In this document: positions 40,660 to 48,559 of the stretch, piece after piece
Layout: the number at the start of each line of letters is the position of its first letter
How positions within the stretch are numbered: the first letter of the stretch is position 1
NCBI RefSeq assembly: GCF_001620065.1
Contig: NZ_LQGV01000004.1
Location: 248,001-312,000, forward strand
From: Microbacterium sp. TNHR37B
Lineage (GTDB): Bacteria; Actinomycetota; Actinomycetes; Actinomycetales; Microbacteriaceae
Direction of reading: 5' to 3'
Length of the DNA: 64,000 bases
Made by a program: the position numbers and the translations under genes
Notes under the pieces: generated by a model
The model's database searches: none
Told to the model about the DNA's origin: nothing
What the model saw: the letters and a program-made list of their open reading frames with translations, nothing else

Positions 40660-42245
40660 GAGGCGTCCTCCGGCTGCACGACGAGGGCGAGGAGGGCATC
40701 GGGGGTCAGCTGCTCGGCGGGGATCGTGTCGACGATGCGCCCCGCCCGGAGCACGGCGATCCGGTGGGAGACCCGGAGCACCTCGTCGAGCTCGGCGGAG
40801 ATGAAGACGACCGACAGGCCGTTGTCGGCGAGTTCCCCGACCAGCCGCTGGATCTCCACTTTGGCGCCCACATCGATCCCGCGGGTGGGCTCGTCGAGGA
40901 CCAGCACGCGGGGGGAGAGCGCGAGAAGACGCGCCAGCAGCACCTTCTGCTGGTTGCCGCCGGAGAGCGTGCCGGCGAGTCGATCGGGGTCGGCGGGGCG
41001 GATGTCGAGCGCTTCGATCCAGCTCTGGGCGAGCTCGCGTCGCCGCGCGTTGCCGAGGCGGTGCACGATGCCACGCTCGGCCTGCAGCGCCAGGGTGATG
41101 TTGTCCTGGACGCTCAGGCCCCCGATGATGCCCTCGGTGCGCCGGTTCTCCGATGAGTAGACGACCCCCAGCGCGATGCCTCGTCGTGGCGAGGTCAGCT
41201 CGGCCGGCCGGCCGCCGACCGAGAGGGAGCCGGTGTCGAGGCGGTCGACGCCGGTGAGGGCGCGGGCGAGCTCCGTGCGGCCCGAGCCCAGGAGCCCGGC
41301 GAGGCCCAGCACTTCTCCTTCGGCGACGTGCACGTCGGCCTCGGCGATCCCGCGGCCCACCGCCGCGCGGGTGAGGCCGGTCGCATCCAAGACCGGCACC
41401 GCGGCGCCCGCGGGGGAGTCCGGTCGGTCGATGACGGTGAGCTCTTCGCTGGTGCGTCCGAGCATCTTCTCCACGAGCCCGACGCGGAGGAGCTCCGCGG
41501 GCACGTACTCTCCCACGAGGCGCCCGCCGCGCAGCACCGTGATGCGGTCGCTGACTTCGTAGACCTGATCGAGGAAGTGCGAGACGAACAGGATCGCGAC
41601 ACCGCGCTCGGTCAGCTCGCGCATGACGCGGAAGAGCTCGGCCACCTCGTCGAGATCGAGGCTCGAGGTGGGCTCGTCGAGCACCAGCACCCGGACATCG
41701 ATCGAGGTGGCCCGGGCGATCGCGACCAGCTGCTGCACGGCGAGCGAGTGCGTTCCCAGCACCGACTGCGGGTCGATGTCCAGGCCCAGCACCTGGAGCG
41801 CCTCGGCCGCGCGGCGGTTCATCGTGCGCCAGTCCAGCGCGCCGAACCGGCGCGGTTCCCGTCCGAGGCAGATGTTCTCGGCCACCGTGAGGTTCGGAAG
41901 GAGATCGATCTCCTGGTACACCGTCCCGATCCCCGCCGCGATGGCGGCGGCGGGAGAGGCGAACCGCGTCTCCTCCCCGGCCACCCGGATGGTCCCCTCG
42001 TCGAGGGGGAGCACCCCGGTGAGCGCCTTGATGAGGGTGGACTTGCCCGCGCCGTTCTCGCCCATGAGCGAGTGGACTTCGCCCTGGAGCAGGCGGAAGT
42101 CCACGCCGTCCAGCACCGTCTCGGCGCCGAACCGCACCGTCGCTCCCGTGATCTCCACGACCGGGGAGGCGGACGCCGCGGGGCGCGGCGGAGCCGCGGG
42201 GGCGCCGTCGCCCTCCTGCGCTCGCGGATCCATGGAGACCATCAT
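40656..42245 (-). CDS. CUT2 sugar ABC ATPase (second in operon)
   Basis: The 529-residue protein has two fused ATPase domains, as in MglA, AraG and YtfR. The first has Walker A GENGAGKST at about 62-70 and Walker B VLVLDEPTSSLD with a degenerate signature HSLAVQQLVAIA. The second has a degenerate Walker A (GLLGSGRTE) but a good signature LSGGNQQKVLLARL. ATGs at 42245, 42242 and 42233 are all possible starts; none has a clear ribosome binding site. A complete second ATPase in one CUT2 operon is unusual, because the upstream ATPase gene already encodes the same double-domain protein. Confidence 0.88.
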   Translation of the reverse strand: MMVSMDPRAQEGDGAPAAPPRPAASASPVVEITGATVRFGAETVLDGVDFRLLQGEVHSLMGENGAGKSTLIKALTGVLPLDEGTIRVAGEETRFASPAAAIAAGIGTVYQEIDLLPNLTVAENICLGREPRRFGALDWRTMNRRAAEALQVLGLDIDPQSVLGTHSLAVQQLVAIARATSIDVRVLVLDEPTSSLDLDEVAELFRVMRELTERGVAILFVSHFLDQVYEVSDRITVLRGGRLVGEYVPAELLRVGLVEKMLGRTSEELTVIDRPDSPAGAAVPVLDATGLTRAAVGRGIAEADVHVAEGEVLGLAGLLGSGRTELARALTGVDRLDTGSLSVGGRPAELTSPRRGIALGVVYSSENRRTEGIIGGLSVQDNITLALQAERGIVHRLGNARRRELAQSWIEALDIRPADPDRLAGTLSGGNQQKVLLARLLALSPRVLVLDEPTRGIDVGAKVEIQRLVGELADNGLSVVFISAELDEVLRVSHRIAVLRAGRIVDTIPAEQLTPDALLALVVQPEDAS

Positions 42246-42285
42246 GCCCGGAGCCGGCGCCCCCGCGCGGGAGCGCCGGTCGCGA

Positions 42286-43317
42286 TCACCGTCGGTTGGT
42301 CGCGGTCCGGGTCACGATCACGCGCTGCATGACCACGAACACGAGCAGGATCGCGCCGATGATGATGCGGGTCCAGGACTGTTCGGCGCCCAGGAACGAG
42401 ATGACCGTCTTGATCGTGCCGTAGACGAACACGCCGATCATCGAGCCGAGGACGAAGCCGCTCCCGCCGGAGAGGAGGGTTCCGCCGATGACCACCGCGG
42501 CGATCGTGTCGAGCTCGGTGCCGACGCCGGTGAGAGGGTAGGCGGCGCCGGTGTAGGCGGTGAAGACGACACCCGCCAGGCCCGCGCACACGCCGCTGAT
42601 GACGTACACGAGGAGCTTCGTGCGCACGACGGGAAGGCCCATGAGGCGCGCGGACTGCTCGTTGCCGCCGATCGCGTACACGGTGCGTCCGAACCGCGTG
42701 TACTGCAGCACGAGGATTCCCGTGAGCACCACGAGCAGGGCGATGATGCCGGTCGGGGTGATGTAGAAGGTGCCCGGTGCCGCCTGGAGGCGGGTCGACT
42801 GCAGCCAGAGGATTGCGGGGTCCTCGACCTTCACCGACGACAGGCTCACCATGAAGGCGAGACCGCGGGCGGCGAACATCGCCGCGAGCGAGGCGATGAA
42901 GGGCTGCACGTCGAAGAACTGCACGAGCACGCCGACCGCGAGCCCCATCCCCGCTCCCAGCACGATCATGACGGGGACGACGACGGCGGTGGGAAGCCCT
43001 TGGCTGAGAAGGCTCGCCCCCATCATCCCGGTGAAGGCCATGACCGCCCCGACCGACAGGTCGATGCCTCCGGTGAGGATGACGAACGTCATCCCGACGG
43101 CGAGGATCAGCAGGTAGGCGTTGTCGAGCAGGAGCGCGGACAGCACCCGCGGCGTGAGGAAGTTGCCGAAATAGGCCTGGGCGCCCACGAGCATCGCGAT
43201 GAAGATCACGACGGCGGCGAACACGGGCAGCCACGAGGCGTGGCGCCGGCGGAAGCGGCGGACGACGTCCATCGCCCCCGTGGTCGGAGTCGCGGGAGCT
43301 GCGGTCAGGGTGCTCAC
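42286..43317 (-). CDS. CUT2 sugar ABC permease (YjfF/RbsC-like)
   Basis: The 343-residue permease has eight to ten spans and the RbsC-family signature AVGMTFVILTGGIDLSVGAVMAFTG near 70-95. It also carries TVYAIGGNEQSARLMGLPV and GGTLLSGGSGFVLGSMIGVFVYGTI. The GTG start at 43317 overlaps the stop of the other permease (GTGA). The two permeases probably form a heterodimer, as in YtfT-YjfF. Confidence 0.9.
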   Translation of the reverse strand: MSTLTAAPATPTTGAMDVVRRFRRRHASWLPVFAAVVIFIAMLVGAQAYFGNFLTPRVLSALLLDNAYLLILAVGMTFVILTGGIDLSVGAVMAFTGMMGASLLSQGLPTAVVVPVMIVLGAGMGLAVGVLVQFFDVQPFIASLAAMFAARGLAFMVSLSSVKVEDPAILWLQSTRLQAAPGTFYITPTGIIALLVVLTGILVLQYTRFGRTVYAIGGNEQSARLMGLPVVRTKLLVYVISGVCAGLAGVVFTAYTGAAYPLTGVGTELDTIAAVVIGGTLLSGGSGFVLGSMIGVFVYGTIKTVISFLGAEQSWTRIIIGAILLVFVVMQRVIVTRTATNRR

Positions 43318-44345
43318 GAGGCCACCGCCTTCGAGTCGGAGCGGGAGAGGGAGGGGATGAGCTTGCCGAGGTGTCCTCGCGTGCGGGGCGACTGCACCAG
43401 CACGACGACGACCACGACGATCGCGAGGAACAGCGGGCTCACGGCGGGCGGGACCCCGAGGAAGGTGATCGTCGATTTGAGGGTCTGGATCGTGAAGACT
43501 CCGACGACGGTGCCGGCGATGGAGAACTTCCCGCCCATGAGCGAGGTGCCGCCCAGGACGACGGCCAGGATCGCATCGAGCTCGATGTAGAGGCCGGCGG
43601 CGTTGGCGTCGGCGGCCATGATGTTGGAGCTGTAGAGGATGCCGGCGAACCCGGCGAGCAGCCCGCTGGCGGCGTACGCGCCCCAGATGATGCCGCGCGA
43701 GCGGACACCGGCGAGGCGGCTGGCCTCGGGGTTGATTCCGACCGCCTCGGTGAGGACGCCGAGGGCGGTTCGCCGTTCCAGGAGAGCCACGACGGCGATC
43801 GCGAACAGCGACACGTAGAACGCGAAGGGGAGTCCGAAGACATACCCCTGGGCCATGAACTTGTACGGCTCGCTGTTGATCGTGGTGATGAAGCCGCCGG
43901 TGATCAGCAGGGCCACCCCGCGTCCGGCGAGCATCAGGACCAGGGTCGCGATGATCGGCTGGATGCCCACGACCGCCACGAGGAACCCGTTCCACACCCC
44001 CAGGACGAGCGCGACGCCGACGCCGAGGAGGACCGCGATGATCACCGTCGGCAGTCCGTTCGGATCGTCCGACCCGGAGATGAAGGTGAGGGCCACGGCG
44101 CCGGAGACGGCCATGATGGCGCCGACGGAGAGGTCGATGCCGCGTGTGGCGATCACGATCGTCATCCCGAGGGCCACCAGCATGAGCGGCGCGCTGTTGC
44201 GGAGGATGTCGATGAGCGGGCCGTAGAGCTGTCCGTTCTGGACGGTGACGGAGATGAACGACGGTCGCGCGATCGTGTTGATGACGATCAGGGCGAGGAG
44301 GGCGACGATCGGCCAGAACAGCCGATGCGTGACGAGGGCTTTCAT
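43314..44345 (-). CDS. CUT2 sugar ABC permease (YtfT/RbsC-like)
   Basis: The 343-residue permease begins with the span LFWPIVALLALIVINTIARP and contains ALGMTIVIATRGIDLSVGAIMAVSG and VGINPEASRLAGVRSRGIIWGAYAASG. Length and motif order match the YtfT/RbsC family. Its ATG at 44345 overlaps the stop of the first ATPase gene (ATGA), and its stop overlaps the next permease start. Coupled translation should give equal amounts of both permeases. Confidence 0.9.
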   Translation of the reverse strand: MKALVTHRLFWPIVALLALIVINTIARPSFISVTVQNGQLYGPLIDILRNSAPLMLVALGMTIVIATRGIDLSVGAIMAVSGAVALTFISGSDDPNGLPTVIIAVLLGVGVALVLGVWNGFLVAVVGIQPIIATLVLMLAGRGVALLITGGFITTINSEPYKFMAQGYVFGLPFAFYVSLFAIAVVALLERRTALGVLTEAVGINPEASRLAGVRSRGIIWGAYAASGLLAGFAGILYSSNIMAADANAAGLYIELDAILAVVLGGTSLMGGKFSIAGTVVGVFTIQTLKSTITFLGVPPAVSPLFLAIVVVVVVLVQSPRTRGHLGKLIPSLSRSDSKAVAS

Positions 44346-45946
44346 GCCGCGGACTCCGGGTTCTCGAGGGAGCGGGGGGTGTCGTCCCGAGACGGCGCCG
44401 TCTCGGAGGCGGGGGCGAGCGTGCTGGCGGTGGGCGACTCCTGTGCGATCACGTCCACGAGGTCGTCGACGTGGATGCCGGCCGAGTCGAGTTCGCTGAT
44501 CTTACGACGGTCTCGCATCACGGCGATGCGCTGGGAGATGCGGACGACCTCTTCCAACTCCGACGAGATGAACACGACGGCCAGTCCCTGCGCCGACAGC
44601 TCGGCGACCTTGCGCTGGATGTCGGCCTTCGCGCCGACGTCGATGCCGCGGGTGGGCTCGTCGAGAATCAGCAGCTGCGGCGCCGTCGCGAGCCACCGCG
44701 CGAGGAGCACCTTCTGCTGGTTGCCGCCGGAGAGGTTCCGCAGCAGGGCGTGAGGGTTGGCCGGGCGGATGCCGAGCGCGGTGATGTACTCGTCGACGAT
44801 CGCGTCCTGCTCCGCCTTGCCGATCTTGCGAAGCGCGCCCCGCTGCGCCTGCAGGCCCAGCACCATGTTCTCCGCGACGGTGAGGTCGCCGATGATGCCC
44901 TCCGCGCGGCGGTCCTCGGAGGAGAAGGCGATGCGGCGGTCGATCGCGGCGCGCGGCGTCGTGATGCGGGCCGGAGCGCCGCGCACCTCGGTCTCGCCGG
45001 TGTCGGCGCGGTCCGCGCCGTAGAGGAGGCGGACGAGCTCGGTGCGACCCGACCCCAGGAGCCCGGCGATCCCGACGACCTCGCCGTCGTAGACGTCGAC
45101 GTCGACCGGTTCCAGGACGCCCTTCTTGCCGACTCCCACGGCGCGGAGGACGGGGGCGCCGGACCTGTCGATCTCGCGGTCGGCGGCGCGGGAGATCGCG
45201 TCGAGCTCGTCGAGCTCGCGGCCGATCATCTTCGCGATCAGCTCGCCGCGGGGAAGCTCGGCGGCCAGGTGCTCGCTCACGAGCCGGCCGTTGCGGAGCA
45301 CGGTCAGCCGGTCGGAGATCTCATAGACCTGGTCGAGGAAGTGTGTGACGAACAGGATCGCCACGCCGCGGTCGCGGAGCTCGCGGACGACCGCGAACAG
45401 CTGCTCCACCTCTCCGCGGTCCAGGCTCGAGGTGGGCTCGTCGAGCACGAGCACGCTCGCGTCGGTGACCATCGCGCGGCTGATCGCGACGAGCTGCTGG
45501 AGCGCGATCGAATGCGTGCCGAGGATGGAGTGGGTGTCGATCTGGACGCCCAGAGACTGAAGGTGGCGCGCTGCTTCGCGGTGCGTCGCGCGCCAGTCGA
45601 TGCCGCCCGCACGGCGCACCTCGTGCCCGAGCATGACGTTCTCGCCGACGGACAGGTTGGTGCAGAGGTTGACCTCCTGGTACACGGTGGAGATCCCGGC
45701 GGCCTGGGCATCGGCCGTGGAGCGGAAGACCCGCTTCTCTCCGCGCACCGTGATGGTGCCGGCGCTGACCCGGTAGACGCCGGTCAGCGCTTTGATGAGG
45801 GTGGACTTGCCGGCGCCGTTCTCGCCCATGAGGGTGTGGACCTCGCCCGCGCGGAGCGTGACGTCCACCCCGTCGAGGGCTTTGACTCCGGGGAACTCGA
45901 CCGTGATCCCGCGCATCTCGACGACGGCGGGTGGGGTGTCGACCAT
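44342..45946 (-). CDS. CUT2 sugar ABC ATPase (first in operon)
   Basis: The 534-residue double-domain ATPase has Walker A GENGAGKST at about 41-49, Walker B VLVLDEPTSSLD, and a C-terminal domain with degenerate Walker A GLLGSGRTELVRLLYG, signature LSGGNQQKVLLARWLA and LLILDEPTRGIDVG. It resembles YtfR/AraG and energises import of a monosaccharide, probably L-arabinose or another pentose. The ATG at 45946 (MVDTPPAVVEM) was chosen by homology. It follows the binding-protein gene by 70 bases, which hold a stem-loop. Confidence 0.92.
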   Translation of the reverse strand: MVDTPPAVVEMRGITVEFPGVKALDGVDVTLRAGEVHTLMGENGAGKSTLIKALTGVYRVSAGTITVRGEKRVFRSTADAQAAGISTVYQEVNLCTNLSVGENVMLGHEVRRAGGIDWRATHREAARHLQSLGVQIDTHSILGTHSIALQQLVAISRAMVTDASVLVLDEPTSSLDRGEVEQLFAVVRELRDRGVAILFVTHFLDQVYEISDRLTVLRNGRLVSEHLAAELPRGELIAKMIGRELDELDAISRAADREIDRSGAPVLRAVGVGKKGVLEPVDVDVYDGEVVGIAGLLGSGRTELVRLLYGADRADTGETEVRGAPARITTPRAAIDRRIAFSSEDRRAEGIIGDLTVAENMVLGLQAQRGALRKIGKAEQDAIVDEYITALGIRPANPHALLRNLSGGNQQKVLLARWLATAPQLLILDEPTRGIDVGAKADIQRKVAELSAQGLAVVFISSELEEVVRISQRIAVMRDRRKISELDSAGIHVDDLVDVIAQESPTASTLAPASETAPSRDDTPRSLENPESAA

Positions 45947-45978
45947 GGGTGGCTTCCTTCTCGTGGGGCAGGGAGAGG

Positions 45979-46007
45979 GAGGGGGCCGGCGCACGGCCGG
46001 CCCCCTC
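45979..46007 (-). terminator. stem-loop between binding-protein and ATPase genes (CUT2)
   Basis: A perfect 12-bp stem (GAGGGGGCCGGC at 45979-45990 with its complement at 45996-46007, 5-base loop) lies 9 bases past the binding-protein stop in the minus-strand transcript. There is no U-tract. It has the same position and likely role as the stem-loop in the CUT1 operon: to raise binding-protein mRNA relative to downstream genes. Confidence 0.65.
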
Positions 46008-46016
46008 GGGTCAGGA

Positions 46017-47003
46017 TCAGTAGGGACGCGAGTCCAGGACTTCCTTCGCCTGTTCCTGCGTGAAGGACTGGTCCTCGACGATCGTCTTCTTCTCGACGGT
46101 CTTGCCGGCCAGCACGTCCTTGACGAGCTCGGCGGCCTTCTCGCCCAGGAGCGGGTTGCACTCCACGATGAAGTTGAACTCACCATTGGCCAGCGCCGTC
46201 ATGCCGTCCTTGACGGCGTCGATCGTGACGATCTGGATGTCCTTGCCGGGGGTCAGACCCGCCGCCTTGATGGCGTCGAGGGCCCCGAGGCCCATGTCGT
46301 CGTTGTGCGCGAACAGCACATCGATGTCCTTGCCGTACTTCTGGAGGTAGCCCTCCATGACCTTCTTGCCGCCGTCGCGCGTGAAGTCACCGGTCTGCGA
46401 GTCGAGCACGTTGATGTCGGTGCCCTTGATCGCCTCTCCGAAGCCCGTCGCCCGGTCCAGGGCCGCCGAGGAGCCGGTGGTGCCCTCGAGGATCACGAGG
46501 TTCGCGCCCTTGCCGTCGAAGTTCTCCTTGACCCACTCGCCGGCGGTACGACCCTCCTGCTCGAAGTCGAGGCCGACCCACGAGGCGTAGAGGTCTTCGC
46601 TGGCCGAGACCGTGCGGTCTTCCAGGATCACCGGGATCTGCGCGTCCTGGGCCTCCTTGAGCACGTCGTCCCAGCCGTCGACCGTGATGGGGGCGATGAC
46701 GATCGCGTCGACGCCCTGGTTGATGAAGCTGCGGACGGCGGCGATCTGCGCCTCCTGCTTATTGTCGGCCGCGTTGAAGACCAGGTCGAAGCCGTTCTCC
46801 TTGGAGAACGCTTCCTTCATCGACTCGGTGTTCGCCGAGCGCCAGCCCGACTCGGATCCGGTCTGCGCGAAGCCGACCTTGATGACGTCTCCGCCGTCTC
46901 CCGGCTCGCCGCTGGCGCCCGGGCTCGTGTTGCCGGCACAGCCGGTGAATGCCAGGGCCATGGCGCTGAGCAGCGCGGCTCCGGCGAGCATCTTCTTCTT
47001 CAT
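46017..47003 (-). CDS. CUT2 pentose-type substrate-binding lipoprotein
   Basis: The 328-residue protein is a periplasmic-binding-protein-like lipoprotein with lipobox FTGC (Cys22). Its mature part starts VIKVGFAQTGSESGWRSANTESMKEAF, nearly the pattern of YtfQ (galactofuranose) and related furanose-binding proteins, and continues INQGVDAIVIAPITVDGWDDVLKEA. It is the first gene of the operon, with GAGGAGG before the ATG. The two AraR-type operator candidates 80-125 bases upstream point to L-arabinose, perhaps the furanose form, as ligand. Ligand assignment is inference. Confidence 0.9.
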   Translation of the reverse strand: MKKKMLAGAALLSAMALAFTGCAGNTSPGASGEPGDGGDVIKVGFAQTGSESGWRSANTESMKEAFSKENGFDLVFNAADNKQEAQIAAVRSFINQGVDAIVIAPITVDGWDDVLKEAQDAQIPVILEDRTVSASEDLYASWVGLDFEQEGRTAGEWVKENFDGKGANLVILEGTTGSSAALDRATGFGEAIKGTDINVLDSQTGDFTRDGGKKVMEGYLQKYGKDIDVLFAHNDDMGLGALDAIKAAGLTPGKDIQIVTIDAVKDGMTALANGEFNFIVECNPLLGEKAAELVKDVLAGKTVEKKTIVEDQSFTQEQAKEVLDSRPY

Positions 47004-47025
47004 CCCGCAAACCTCCTCGTTCGGG

Positions 47026-47044
47026 ACCGACGTACGACGTCGGT
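47026..47044. repeat. 19-base inverted repeat in the CUT2 5' UTR
   Basis: ACCGACGT at 47026-47033 and ACGTCGGT at 47037-47044 are complementary 8-bp arms around a 3-base centre. It lies between the CUT2 promoter candidates and the ribosome binding site of the binding-protein gene, so it would form a tight hairpin in the leader RNA or act as an additional protein-binding palindrome. Role unknown. Confidence 0.45.
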
Positions 47045-47081
47045 GTCGTGAGTACAGACCTTCGGTGCGCCTGTGGTCGAA

Positions 47082-47097
47082 ATGTTAGCCTTCACAT
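47082..47097 (-). promoter_or_regulatory. AraR-type operator 1 at the CUT2 promoter
   Basis: ATGTTAGCCTTCACAT is a 16-bp pseudo-palindrome with outer arms ATGT/ACAT. It overlaps a possible minus-strand -10 (TAACAT, plus positions 47082-47087) 19 bases from TTGCGC (47107-47112). It matches the perfect palindrome before araD in its outer arms, so binding of the same LacI-family protein is likely. Confidence 0.6.
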
Positions 47098-47113
47098 TCC
47101 GACTCCGCGCAAG

Positions 47114-47129
47114 ATGTGAGCGGTAACAA
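47114..47129 (-). promoter_or_regulatory. AraR-type operator 2 at the CUT2 promoter
   Basis: TGTGAGCGGTAACA (47115-47128) is a pseudo-palindrome of the same kind as operator 1, three helical turns upstream (32 bases centre to centre). The pair could bind one tetramer or two dimers of the AraR-like protein. A weaker related sequence, GGTGAGCGATCACA, lies at 47195-47208 near the regulator gene itself. Confidence 0.6.
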
Positions 47130-47281
47130 ATCCGTAACGCTGGCGAATCGAGGGTCGCTTCGCCGCCTCCGTGAGGACGCGGTTAGCGCCGTGGGGTGAG
47201 CGATCACATTCTGTTGTCCCCCGCGACGCGCATCGGTCGGTAGACGCAGTGGCGAGCGCTACCCTGACTGCGGAGGGGGCC

Positions 47282-48313
47282 ATGGATCGAGAGCTCGCGG
47301 GCCGGGATGTCGCCGGTCGCGCCGGGGTGCGCGTGGGGGTCCGCGACGTCGCCGCTCACGCCGGGGTGTCCACGCAGACCGTCTCCCGGGTCATCAACGA
47401 CCACCCGCACATCCGTCCGGAGACGCGCGAACGCGTGCGCGCCGCCATGGCCGAGCTCGGCTACCGGGTCAACAACGCGGCCCGCTCCCTCGGCACGGCG
47501 ACCACCCGCACGCTCGGGGTCATCGCCTCCGACGCGACCCTGTACGGACCCTCCGTCGGCATCGCTGCGCTGGCCGCGGCCGCGCGCGAGCGCGATCGCT
47601 GGATCGCCACGGCGTACGCCGATGCGGCTGACGAGGCATCGGTGCGCTCGGCGCTGGAGCACCTCCTCGCCCAGGGGGTGGACGGGGTGGTCGTCCTCGC
47701 GCCGCACGTGCGCACCCTCGAGATCACGCGGAACGCGGCCGGCGCCGTGCCGGTCGTGGCCCTTCACGCCGGCCCCGGCGCGCAGCGGCAGAGCGAGGGG
47801 GCGGAGCGGGCCGTGGACCACCTCGTGACGCTCGGTCATCGCCGGATCGGACGACTCTCCGGCCCCGCCGACTGGGTGGAGGCCACGGCGCGCGACGCTG
47901 GAGTGGAGCGCGCCTTCGTCCGGCACGGCCTCGCCGACGCGGGGCGCTGGCGGGGCGACTGGAGTGCGGCGGCGGGGGAGGCGGCGGCCGTCTCCGTCGC
48001 CGAGGTGGTCGGAGCGGACGGCGGACCGACCGCGATCGTCGTCGCCAACGACCAGATGGCGCTCGGGCTCGTGGCGGGTCTCGCCGCACGGGGCGTCTCG
48101 GTTCCCGCGGAGGTCAGTGTGGCCGGCTTTGACGACAACCCGGATGCCGCCTTCTACCGCCCCGCGCTGACGACCGTCCGGCTCGACCTCGCCGGCGAAG
48201 CACGCCGCGCCGTCTCGGCCGCCCTCGGCCTTCCGGTCGACGCCGACCCCGCCCCGCCGCAGCTCGTCGCCCGCGCCTCCACCGCCCCACCCCCTGATCC
48301 CTCTTCCCCCTGA
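47282..48313 (+). CDS. araR: LacI-family regulator, probable arabinose repressor
   Basis: The 343-residue protein carries a LacI helix-turn-helix at about 18-44 (RVGVRDVAAHAGVSTQTVSRVINDHPHI) followed by an effector-binding domain (ARSLGTATTRTLGVIASDATLYG..., to about 320). The ATG at 47282 follows GGAGGGGG; a longer upstream frame has no homology. It is divergent from the CUT2 importer and directly upstream of araD-araB-araA, and matching pseudo-palindromic operators occur at both promoters. It is therefore the best candidate for the L-arabinose repressor, although it is not of the GntR-LacI hybrid type of Bacillus AraR. Its last codons (PPPDPSSP) are encoded by the start of a 30-bp minisatellite. 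Confidence 0.85.
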   Translation: MDRELAGRDVAGRAGVRVGVRDVAAHAGVSTQTVSRVINDHPHIRPETRERVRAAMAELGYRVNNAARSLGTATTRTLGVIASDATLYGPSVGIAALAAAARERDRWIATAYADAADEASVRSALEHLLAQGVDGVVVLAPHVRTLEITRNAAGAVPVVALHAGPGAQRQSEGAERAVDHLVTLGHRRIGRLSGPADWVEATARDAGVERAFVRHGLADAGRWRGDWSAAAGEAAAVSVAEVVGADGGPTAIVVANDQMALGLVAGLAARGVSVPAEVSVAGFDDNPDAAFYRPALTTVRLDLAGEARRAVSAALGLPVDADPAPPQLVARASTAPPPDPSSP

Positions 48314-48381
48314 TCCCCTTCCCCTGATCCCCCTTCCCCCTGATCCCCTTCCCCTGATCCCCCTTCCCCCTGATCCCCTTC
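48292..48381. repeat. 30-bp CT-rich minisatellite
   Basis: The unit, beginning CTTCCCCCTGATCCCCTTCC, repeats exactly with a 30-base period from 48303 and 48333, with a partial third copy from 48363. The stop codon of the upstream regulator (48311-48313) is the TGA inside the first unit, so the repeat sets that protein's C terminus. A comparable CT-only tract precedes palindrome element B. Confidence 0.85.
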
Positions 48382-48423
48382 CCCTTCCCTCTCCTCCCGC
48401 GCCGGGCCGGGGCCCGGCCGGGT

Positions 48424-48517
48424 CGCTCAGGTGGCGCACTTCGTTGCTTCAGGCGGCGGGTGGCAGCAAGTTGTGCCACCTGAGCGCGAGGTGGCAGCAA
48501 GTTGTGCCACGTGAGCG
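48424..48517. repeat. compound palindrome element D (CGCTCAGGTGGCGCA arms)
   Basis: The left arm CGCTCAGGTGGCGCA (48424-48438) pairs with TGTGCCACCTGAGCG (48472-48486) at 14 of 15 positions. A 28-base segment starting GGTGGCAGCAAGTTGTGCCA occurs at 48459-48486 and again at 48490-48517 (27 of 28 identical), a 31-base tandem duplication. The element ends 14 bases before the araD operator, so it lies inside the likely araDBA promoter region. Confidence 0.75.
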
Positions 48518-48530
48518 ACGGGAATCAGGT

Positions 48531-48546
48531 ATGTTACCGGTAACAT
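48531..48546 (+). promoter_or_regulatory. araDBA operator, perfect 16-bp palindrome
   Basis: ATGTTACCGGTAACAT is a perfect 16-bp palindrome, 13 bases before the araD start and next to its GGAG ribosome binding site. It overlaps a possible -10 hexamer TATGTT (48530-48535). A protein bound here would block transcription start or elongation. It is the best-conserved member of the three AraR-type sites. Confidence 0.75.
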
Positions 48547-48559
48547 GGCGGAGTGATCG

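Noticed and set aside
48292..48381. Repeat array as a CRISPR
   Set aside because: Units are 30 bases directly head-to-tail without spacers and low in complexity; no cas genes are nearby. It is a minisatellite.
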